Below are positions 6,876 to 13,900 of a stretch of 14,314 nucleotides of DNA, piece by piece (position 1 is the first letter of the stretch; each line of letters starts with the position of its first letter). The stretch is from JBAZDV01 sp041669745 (GTDB lineage: Archaea > Thermoplasmatota > Thermoplasmata > Methanomassiliicoccales > Methanomethylophilaceae). The stretch lies in the NCBI GenBank assembly GCA_041669745.1, contig JBAYAO010000028.1:1-14314 (forward strand), in the 5' to 3' direction. The notes beneath the pieces are model-generated. The model saw only the letters and a list, made by a program, of their open reading frames with translations, was not told where the DNA came from and made no database searches. The translations under genes were made by a program, and so were the position numbers.

Positions 6876-8315
6876 ATGGCTAAGAAAGATACCATGAACG
6901 CCCTGCTAAGCAGGGATATAAGCGAGAAGTCAGCTATGCTCCTTCTCACGAAATACAACACACTGAAATCGATCGGTGACGCAGGCGTCTCCGAACTTGT
7001 TCAGCTGGGGTTGGAGGAATCCGAGGCGGCCACGATAATATCCAAAATCGGCAAGAGCTCTTCAAGGTCATCGTCCGGAAGGGCCAAGGCGGCAGTTGAG
7101 GAGGTTCAGGTCGTTCCGATGGAACTCATCAGCAATCCGCACACCTACACCGGCGATGAGGAGAGGCTGCTTGCGATAATGAAGAGGGAGAATGTAAAGC
7201 TGCCTCTGAAGGTGGTCATGGACATTGCAGCCCGTATAAGGAACAACAACCTGAGTGACGAGATATGCACCAAGCTCATAACCGTTGCACATCGGATGTT
7301 CATCAGCCACAGCATGGACCCCAACGAGTCCGCAGGTATCATGGCCGCCCAATCCATAGGAGAACCAGGTACGCAGATGAACATGCGTACGTTCCACTAT
7401 GCGGGAGTTGCCAACATAAACGTCACACAGGGTCTGCCGAGGTTGATCGAGATAGTAGATGCCAGACGTGTGCCGAGTACTCCGTCGATGGACATCCCTC
7501 TCGTGGGAATAGCGGCCGAGGATGAGAACGTCGCTCGTCGTGTCTCATACGAGATCGAGATGACGACCCTTCTGAACGTCGCAGAGGTCGAGACCGACAT
7601 CACGAACATGCGGCTTATCATAAATCCGGACACCCGCAAAATGGATGATCGCGGGGTCAAGATTGACGATATCGTCGAGAGACTCAACAAGGTCAGAATA
7701 CTCCGTGGACTGGTGGAGGTCCGGGATTTCGACATACTGGTGACTTCCGATGAACCGTCCTACAAGAAACTCCAGCAGATCTACGATGCGGTGAAGAACG
7801 CCAAGATCAAAGGAATCGACGGTATAACCAGGGCGGTTCTCAGCAAAGAAGGTTCATCCTGGAAGATCGTCACCGAAGGAAGCAATCTTAAAGAGGTTCT
7901 GAAAGTCGCAGGTGTCGATGCCAGTAGAACGATGACCAACAGCATATTGGAGGTCGCTGACGTTCTGGGGATCGAAGCTGCCAGGAATTCGATTATTCAC
8001 GAAGCTTACGGAACACTTTCCGAAGCAGGTCTCAACGTGGATATAAGACACATCATGCTTGTTGCCGACCTGATGACCAATGACGGTTATGTCAAGGCCA
8101 TAGGAAGGCACGGAATTTCCGGAAGGAAATCGAGTGTGCTCGCAAGGGCGGCGTTCGAGATCACAGCGCCGCATTTGCTGCATGCGGCCATGAACGGAGA
8201 GGTAGACCACCTCGAAGGAGTGGCGGAAAACATCATAGTCGGTCAGCCGGTGACCCTTGGGACCGGAGCCGTAAACCTGATTTACACACCCAAAGAGAAG
8301 GGGGATAAGGAATGA
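6876..8315 (+). CDS. rpoA2: DNA-directed RNA polymerase subunit A''
   Basis: This is the C-terminal part of the largest subunit, bearing the trigger loop and the jaw and clamp segments. Residues 160-177 carry the invariant trigger-loop block with SIGEPGTQMNMRTFHYAG, followed by NVTQGLPRLIEIVDARRVPS. The C-terminal part keeps EAYGTLSEAGLNVDIRHIMLVADLM-type family sequence. The product has 479 residues, longer than typical A'' proteins of about 380-400. The excess is at the N-terminus: residues 10-60 look like a helix-hairpin-helix domain, joined by a Ser-rich linker (61-70). ATG 6876 is chosen because it is one base after the rpoA1 stop and begins MAKKDTMN; the frame upstream of it is open only as a shadow within rpoA1. 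Its TGA overlaps the rpl30e ATG. Confidence 0.98.
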   Translation: MAKKDTMNALLSRDISEKSAMLLLTKYNTLKSIGDAGVSELVQLGLEESEAATIISKIGKSSSRSSSGRAKAAVEEVQVVPMELISNPHTYTGDEERLLAIMKRENVKLPLKVVMDIAARIRNNNLSDEICTKLITVAHRMFISHSMDPNESAGIMAAQSIGEPGTQMNMRTFHYAGVANINVTQGLPRLIEIVDARRVPSTPSMDIPLVGIAAEDENVARRVSYEIEMTTLLNVAEVETDITNMRLIINPDTRKMDDRGVKIDDIVERLNKVRILRGLVEVRDFDILVTSDEPSYKKLQQIYDAVKNAKIKGIDGITRAVLSKEGSSWKIVTEGSNLKEVLKVAGVDASRTMTNSILEVADVLGIEAARNSIIHEAYGTLSEAGLNVDIRHIMLVADLMTNDGYVKAIGRHGISGRKSSVLARAAFEITAPHLLHAAMNGEVDHLEGVAENIIVGQPVTLGTGAVNLIYTPKEKGDKE

Positions 8316-8590
8316 TAGACATAGGTAGAGCATTAAAGGCTGCGATCGTCACAGGACATGTGGAGTTCGGAGTGGATCAGACTGAGAAAGCAGTAAAGAC
8401 CGGAAAGGCACAGATGGTCATTTTGGCCAGGAACTGTCCGAGTCAGGAACTTACTGGAGCGGACATAGGCGTGAAGGTCCATGTCTTCGAGGGCAACAAT
8501 ATGGAATTGGGTGCTCTTTGTGGTAAGCCGTTCTCGGTTTCCGCACTCGCGGTGATCGACAAAGGCACCTCTAACATCTTAACGCTGTGA
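8312..8590 (+). CDS. rpl30e: Ribosomal protein L30e
   Basis: This 92-residue protein of the large ribosomal subunit matches the L30e family over its whole length. It has IGRALKAAIVTGHVEFG, then KTGKAQMVILARNCP, then VFEGNNMELGALCGKPFSVSALAV and a DKGTSNIL end. L30e belongs to the L7Ae/L30e RNA-binding fold, which recognises kink-turn RNA. The gene lies where archaea usually place it, between rpoA2 and nusA. ATG 8312 overlaps the rpoA2 TGA, so translation is probably coupled. A G-rich stretch (8299-8303) about 8 bases upstream can act as the Shine-Dalgarno site. Confidence 0.96.
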   Translation: MIDIGRALKAAIVTGHVEFGVDQTEKAVKTGKAQMVILARNCPSQELTGADIGVKVHVFEGNNMELGALCGKPFSVSALAVIDKGTSNILTL

Positions 8591-9024
8591 GAAACATGTC
8601 TGCAGATATCGTACTAACCGAGGATACCCTCAGATACATATCCCTGTTCGAGGCGATAACCAAAGCGAATGTCATCGATTGCATGGATACAGAGGAGAAG
8701 CTCGTTTTCGTTGTGGAGAAAGGGCAGGGAAATACGGCGGTCGGCAAGAAGGGTGAGCATGTGATCAAGCTCAAAGAGAAGACCGGCAAGAACATCCAGG
8801 TCGTGGAGTATTCCGACGACCCGGAACAGTTCGTGAAGAACGTGTTCCACATCTATAATCCCCAGAAGGTCGAAATCGAACAGCGCGGTAATATTACGCA
8901 CGCCACGATCACCGTGGACCCGAAACTGAAAGGCAGGGCCATCGGTAAATCTGGCAAGAATCTTCGCATTGCAAGGGACATCGTAAACAGGCATCACGAA
9001 ATCCAAAGCATAAGCGTCGACTGA
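8587..9024 (+). CDS. nusA: Archaeal NusA-like transcription factor with two KH domains
   Basis: This is the short archaeal NusA, which lacks the N-terminal polymerase-binding and S1 domains of bacterial NusA and consists essentially of two KH RNA-binding domains. The two GxxG loops are seen as AVGKKGEHV and AIGKSGKN. The start LTEDTLRYISLFEAITKA is typical of the family. Length is 145 residues from GTG 8587, which overlaps the rpl30e TGA by 4 bases. ATG 8596 would give 142 residues and has GTGAG just upstream, so it is an equally good start. It is the last gene of the operon here. The ribosomal protein S12 gene often found next in archaea is absent. Confidence 0.95.
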   Translation: MRNMSADIVLTEDTLRYISLFEAITKANVIDCMDTEEKLVFVVEKGQGNTAVGKKGEHVIKLKEKTGKNIQVVEYSDDPEQFVKNVFHIYNPQKVEIEQRGNITHATITVDPKLKGRAIGKSGKNLRIARDIVNRHHEIQSISVD

Positions 9025-9081
9025 TCGAACGCCCCCGACGATCGGTCATCCCCAAGGGACAAACATTTTACCTTCCATTTA
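9025..9081. other. Convergent intergenic spacer, weak T-rich stretch
   Basis: This 57-base gap separates the ends of nusA (+) and the radical SAM gene (-). On the + strand a T-rich run (about 9065-9081, with TTTT and ATTT) could act as an archaeal U-tract terminator for the polymerase operon. A short inverted repeat CCGA-CGA-TCGG lies near its start, with only a 4-base stem. No clear terminator is seen for the minus-strand gene. Confidence 0.3.
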
Positions 9082-10143
9082 TCAATTCAGGGGCGTACGT
9101 TCTACTTCAAGGCGGTCCGCTGTAGGGTATTCTTCCGTTATGTAACATTTGAACGGAAGCATGTTTGCCAATTCTTCCAGAACCCATGAGGCGACCTCGA
9201 GACGATTCCTTTCAAGATCTTTGAAAAATAATATATCTGGCACATCATATTTTTCTTTAAGAACAGATATGACTTCGTCAAGGTTCTCAGCATAAATTAT
9301 TCCCTTGAGAATAGTTCCGTCATCAGTTATCACATCATATTCCTTAGAAACATGTTTAGCTCTTCTTATGAATCTGTTTCTGAGTTGAACGCTGTCCTTG
9401 AAGGATGAGGCGCAGAAGTGGATAGGGATCTCAGGATGTTTCTTTATCATCTTCATCGCCAGTTCTCTGGAGCCTCGAACAGCGGAAGAGGTCTCACCGA
9501 GTATCTCGTATTTCTGGGATTGCATCATATCCCAATTGCTCTCAGAGAATTCCAGCTCGTTCATATTGATGAATTTGATTCCCACGGAATGAGCGTATGT
9601 TATCATCGCATCGAGATCTTCCTCATGTTCCGGAAGAGCTGGTACCTCTATTCCGACGTCGATCCCGTCCATGTTCGCTATCTCCCTCAATGCTGTTTTC
9701 GAAAGGTCATTCCAAACAATCAGTGGGGGATGAAAACGTATCTCATCCAGTCCCGCATCGCTGACCAATCTTACTTTGTCAGGGTCGAGAGTCGATGTGT
9801 AGAGGTGGATATGATGTTCTTTCCCGAAACGTCCTTTCAACATCCGAATGGCATTCACCGTACGTTCAATGTTCAAGAACGGGTCTCCGCCGGTGATCCC
9901 GGTACCGGTTGCATCCATCATCTCAGCCTCTTCAATGATCTGCTCCATGTTAGATATCTTCAGTTCATTGGCATAAATCACGTCCCTGTCCTTTTTCTCA
10001 AGGGACACTGGGCAGTAGAAACATCCGGTACAGCATCTTCCCGTTATGAACAGGACCATCTTGCTTCCTCTGATGCAATGTTCGCATCCCGCTGCCAACG
10101 GACCGTTGCTTGCAGATCCGCAATCGAAATGTTTTATGCTCAT
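9082..10143 (-). CDS. Radical SAM protein, COG2108-like, unknown function
   Basis: The radical SAM cluster motif CxxxCxxC is present at C37, C41 and C44 (CCTGCFYC). These cysteines bind the 4Fe-4S cluster that cleaves S-adenosylmethionine. The SAM-binding GGDP motif is at 85-88 (TGITGGDPF). Upstream, GCEHCIRGSKMVLFITG (from residue 19) and C8 add a second possible metal-binding group (C8, C20, C23). This pattern resembles the archaeal family COG2108, related in name to pyruvate formate-lyase activating enzymes but without known substrate. A late HFCASSF block (C244) is also notable. The 353-residue form from ATG 10143 is chosen because the conserved sequence begins soon after it and a TATA-like box lies about 27 bases upstream; longer frames would run into pyrF. 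No Shine-Dalgarno site precedes it, so a leaderless message is likely. The 3' part is visibly AT-richer than its neighbours. Confidence 0.88.
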   Translation of the reverse strand: MSIKHFDCGSASNGPLAAGCEHCIRGSKMVLFITGRCCTGCFYCPVSLEKKDRDVIYANELKISNMEQIIEEAEMMDATGTGITGGDPFLNIERTVNAIRMLKGRFGKEHHIHLYTSTLDPDKVRLVSDAGLDEIRFHPPLIVWNDLSKTALREIANMDGIDVGIEVPALPEHEEDLDAMITYAHSVGIKFINMNELEFSESNWDMMQSQKYEILGETSSAVRGSRELAMKMIKKHPEIPIHFCASSFKDSVQLRNRFIRRAKHVSKEYDVITDDGTILKGIIYAENLDEVISVLKEKYDVPDILFFKDLERNRLEVASWVLEELANMLPFKCYITEEYPTADRLEVERTPLN

Positions 10144-10166
10144 CGCAGGGTGATCGGTCCGATGTC

Positions 10167-10174
10167 TTAATAAT
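10167..10174. promoter_or_regulatory. Shared TATA-like box for divergent radical SAM and pyrF genes
   Basis: TTAATAAT is the only AT-rich block in the 57-base divergent gap. Its centre is about 30 bases from the pyrF ATG (10201) and about 27 from the radical SAM ATG (10143). Those are the distances expected for an archaeal box A when transcription begins at or a few bases before the start codon. Neither gene has a Shine-Dalgarno site, which fits leaderless messages. The box reads ATTATTAA on the other strand, close to the same consensus. One box may serve both directions. Confidence 0.5.
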
Positions 10175-10200
10175 CCTTGCAGATCAATCACAGCGGTACT

Positions 10201-10845
10201 ATGAGGAAGGATACGCGCATCGTTTTGGCATTGGACGAAACGGACAAGTCTAGGGCATTGGACGTCGTCAGCAAGGTCGCGGAGCACATAGACGCCGTCA
10301 AGATCAATTGGCCGCTAGTTTTGACTGCAGGTCCCGAAATAATAACAAAAATATCAGACATTTCAGATGTGGTATGCGATTTCAAAGTTGCAGACATTCC
10401 GAACACGGTTAAATTGATAGTCGAGAATACTGTGGCACTGGGAGCATCAGCGGTCATTGTCCATGCATTCACAGGTGAGGATTCCATGCTCGCTGCCGTC
10501 GAGGCGGCGGGCAAAGCCGAGATATATGCAGTGACAGAGATGAGTCACCCAGGAGGAAAAACATTCACCGCACTGCATGCGGAGGATATGGCCAGAATGG
10601 GTGTAAGATGCGGTGTCGCAGGTTTCATCGCTCCGGCGACACGCCCTGAGCGCATTGTCGACATAAGGAGAATCGTCGGCGACAGGAAGATACTGTCGCC
10701 GGGTGTTGGCACACAGGGAGGTTCCGCATCCGCTGCGATTAATGCCGGTGCCGATTATGTGATCGTCGGAAGGGCAATATACAGATCGGATGACCCAGAG
10801 GCTGTGGTCAAGGCCATGGAATCGGAGATACGGTCCGTACTCTGA
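10201..10845 (+). CDS. pyrF: Orotidine 5'-phosphate decarboxylase
   Basis: This enzyme removes CO2 from orotidine monophosphate to make UMP, the last step of de novo pyrimidine synthesis. The 214-residue TIM-barrel protein has the catalytic set VK34INWP and the DxKxxD motif D60-K62-D65 (DFKVADIPNT), the phosphate loop ILSPGVGTQGG near 164-174, and ADYVIVGRAIY near the end. The length and sequence are those of the short archaeal type. ATG 10201 is chosen over an upstream in-frame TTG (10177) because the conserved start RIVLALDETD follows directly and the TATA-like box is 30 bases away. The start lacks a Shine-Dalgarno site. The gene is divergent from the radical SAM gene; a functional link is not shown. 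Confidence 0.97.
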   Translation: MRKDTRIVLALDETDKSRALDVVSKVAEHIDAVKINWPLVLTAGPEIITKISDISDVVCDFKVADIPNTVKLIVENTVALGASAVIVHAFTGEDSMLAAVEAAGKAEIYAVTEMSHPGGKTFTALHAEDMARMGVRCGVAGFIAPATRPERIVDIRRIVGDRKILSPGVGTQGGSASAAINAGADYVIVGRAIYRSDDPEAVVKAMESEIRSVL

Positions 10846-10881
10846 CGATTCTCCTGTCCTATGTTCCTGCGCGTTATAGGG

Positions 10882-10891
10882 GCGTGCACGC
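10882..10891. repeat. 10-base perfect palindrome upstream of the aglB-like promoter
   Basis: GCGTGCACGC is its own reverse complement and ends 11 bases before the TATA box of the following gene. The position suits a regulator binding site. It could instead form a terminator-like hairpin after pyrF, but no T-run follows it. Palindromes of this length also occur by chance. Confidence 0.3.
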
Positions 10892-10895
10892 GTCG

Positions 10896-10910
10896 GTAAA
10901 GCTATTTATA
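10896..10910 (+). promoter_or_regulatory. Archaeal BRE and TATA box of the aglB-like gene
   Basis: TATTTATA (10903-10910) is a good archaeal box A, preceded by GTAAAGC (10896-10902... purine-rich, BRE-like). A start of transcription about 25 bases beyond its centre (near 10932) would give a leader of roughly 24 bases that includes the Shine-Dalgarno site at 10944. This indicates that the gene has its own promoter and need not depend on pyrF transcription. Confidence 0.7.
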
Positions 10911-10943
10911 GAAAGGTTACAATCGCCAGGCATTCTATAGAGC

Positions 10944-10947
10944 GGAG
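10944..10947 (+). promoter_or_regulatory. Shine-Dalgarno site of the aglB-like gene
   Basis: GGAG lies 8 bases before ATG 10956 and supports that start. A short inverted repeat, ATTCT (10932-10936) with AGAAT (10946-10950), overlaps the site and could form a weak 5-base-pair stem. Confidence 0.6.
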
Positions 10948-10955
10948 AATCTATA

Positions 10956-13900
10956 ATGCGCAAAATTGGAATTAAGTCAACCGAGTCTCAGGAATCTGAG
11001 GGCACGCACCATCAAAAGGATGGTGATGGATGGTTTAAGAGGAATTCGCGCTCGATAATTGCAATGTCTGTGATATTCGTGATAGCCCTCGTTTTGAGGC
11101 TAGTTTTCGCATACAGCATCTCTGCCGGAAGCAACTTTGCGCTATCCGGCGGATCGGGCGCATCGGGCCACCTTCGTGTGATCACCGAACTGATCACAGC
11201 CGGAAGCCTTTTCGGTGTGGACGGGGCACTCAATTATCCATTCGGTTCGACAAATGTGAACCCACCCCTGATGGATTTGCTTCTAGCGGTGTTTGCGAAG
11301 ATCGCGATGTCATTCGGTGTCAGTTCAACAACGGCTGCGTCAGGTGTATTGGCATGGTCTTCGATGATATTCGGAGTAATTGCCTGTATCCCAATGTATT
11401 TCCTCGGGAAGGAGATGTTGGGAAGCAAGACGGCAGGATTTCTCTCCGCGTTGTTCCTCGCCGTTTGTCCTGTAGTCATAACGCAGACTGTGTTCTCTAA
11501 CGGTACAGAGGTCGGATTTGTAGCATTCCTGTTCATTCTGATGACTTATTTTGCTGTGAAGGGTATCAAGGTCCTCGACAACAATAACGACAAGGGAAAA
11601 TTCGGCGATGTGCTCAGGAGCAACAGATCGGCATTGAAGTGTTCGGTCATCGCAGGGATATTCCTCGCATTAATAGCGCTCTCGTGGAACGGATTCCGTT
11701 CCATAGTCGTTATTTTGGCGATAATCATGGGGGTCCAGTTGATATTGGACCGTTTCAGGTCGAAGGATACCAGAGCAGGAGTTCTGTTCTACGGGATTAT
11801 CATAATGATAGGAACGTTCGCCGCAGCACCCTACTACGTGACCATGGGTCTATGGGATCTTGTGTACTCTGGACCGTTCTTCATCGCCGTCATCTCCGTG
11901 GTCCTGTGCTCGGCCTTCTCGCTTATGTCGAGTCGTCCTTGGACAGTCACGATCCCTGCGTTCACGATAATAACAGTCGCCCTGTTTGCGTGTCTGTACT
12001 TCTTTGCCAATGGCCTGTACAGCGACATAGTCTACGGTAACGATCTGTATGCGAACGTTACGTTCTCATCGCTCATGTCATCGAGCTCGCTCTCACTCTC
12101 GGTGCTTTCAACGTACTTCGGATGGATGACACTCTGGTTTGGATGGCTCGCAGTCGCGTATATGCTGTACAAGACGCCCAAGAACGTTTCTTCGGTGAAG
12201 TACATCTTCGTCATGCTTTGGTTGCTGATATCATTGCTGATAGGCATAAGGACGGAGACACTCGCGGTGGTTTTCGCACCCGCGTACGCCGTTGGCTTCG
12301 CATTCATAATGATATGGCTGTTCAAACATGTAGATTTCAAGGAATATTTCACGGGAATCAGGACGATGGATCTCAAATCCTCATGGAAGAGGATTTTGAG
12401 GCCGATCCCGCTGGCTTCCATATTGATCGTGCTTCTGCTCGTATGTGCACCCAACATGCTGTACGCGGTCGATGCTGGTATCTCGAACAATGAAAAGGAC
12501 GACTACAACAGCCAGGTGAAGGATGTGTTCGGTGACGAGTACCTCGGAGCACTCGGCTATTACGTCAAAGCCGATTCAGATTGGACTGTCAATCCCGCAT
12601 TTTCGTCATACGCGGACAAAGAAAAATCAGGCGCCATGGTGACATGGATCGACTATGCGGCAGACGCTGCGACATTCGGTAATTTCGATGTGATCGTTGA
12701 CAGTTTGGGTAACGGTTCTTCAGCCATGTCGAACATTCTGCTGTCGAGTGGTTCTGATGGAAGTTCCACAGCTGCACTCTTGCTCTACATGATTTCCTAC
12801 TACGGTATCGATAATGCAGAGAGCGCGCTCAGAAGCGCTGGAATGTCCGCAGCGGACTTCACTGTGCTCAAAGACGTTATCGAGAATCCCGGCGACTACA
12901 AGGACGCCGTCCTTGCGGATCCGGGTACATACGGTGTTCTCTCCCTGGGCATATCGAATGAGAACGTGATGTACAAATACGGCGGAAATTTCCTGACCGA
13001 TAACTACTCTACTTACGAGATATCCGGTCTGTATGACGCGGTCTGCAACGCATGCGGAAAGAACGTCTCTTACGTCACCATAAGCGGCAACATGTTCCCC
13101 GTGTACTACGGATACAGCTCTGTGTTCAGCACAATGGCGTATCTTAACGGATATCAGCTGTCCGATTCATATGGAACAGTCACCGAATTCCTTAATGCCA
13201 GCGGTTATTCGACGTACTACTACGGAATGTACGACTACACCGATTCGATGTACAAGACGCTTCTTTGGAGGATGTACGTGGGAATGTCTCCGGAAGAGGC
13301 GGGTTTCACTGGCACGTTCGCGTCCGTGAGTTATATCTCAGCGCTCTCGTTGAGTGACGGAACTTACAAGGCCACTCCGGGGTTCGGTCTCAGCAATTAC
13401 AAGGTATCGTATTGGCATGTCATGTACAACGCCGACGATGATGCGACACTTTCATCCGACGGATGGGTGGAGATGGACGCATACGAAGCCATAGAGCTTC
13501 AGACGAAAGAAGGCGGGCTTATCAATTACCTGAGTGGACTTCCGGTGATCTTCGAGTACGCTGACAATGCATCGAGCTCATCAATCTCCGGTACGGTGAC
13601 GTACGAGGAAACAGGGGAAGCAGCGGAGGGTGTATGTGTTGCGGTATTCGACTCGGACGGTAACCAGCGCTCCACGACATTCACGGACGAGAACGGAAAA
13701 TACACTGTGTTCGTGGACGAGGACAGCTACAAGGTCCAGTTCAGTGCAGGTTCGACCGATATTGCCGGCGGAAGCAGGATAAAGACCGAGTTGGTGTCAG
13801 GAGTGACCACTCTGAACGTCACCGTTCCGACCACCAGTCTGAGCGGGACGGTTTCAACGGACAACGAGAAGATTGAAAGTGTCAAGATAAAGTTGGTCGG

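Noticed and set aside
498..8315. Inteins in the polymerase genes
   Set aside because: Conserved blocks run on without interruption and all subunits have lengths explained by normal domains plus the small extensions noted.
9036..9046. Short inverted repeat CCGA-CGA-TCGG after nusA as a hairpin terminator
   Set aside because: A four-base-pair stem is too weak and no T-run follows directly; the T-rich stretch further on is the better candidate.
9418..10170. 250-codon plus-strand frame opposite the radical SAM gene
   Set aside because: The minus-strand reading has the CxxxCxxC and GGDP motifs; the plus-strand product shows no family features.
10177..10200. pyrF start at TTG 10177
   Set aside because: It lies inside the likely promoter, adds eight residues not typical of the family, and has no Shine-Dalgarno site.
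10144..10287. Longer form of the radical SAM protein with 48 more residues
   Set aside because: It would read through the promoter gap and into the pyrF coding region on the opposite strand; conserved sequence begins only after ATG 10143.
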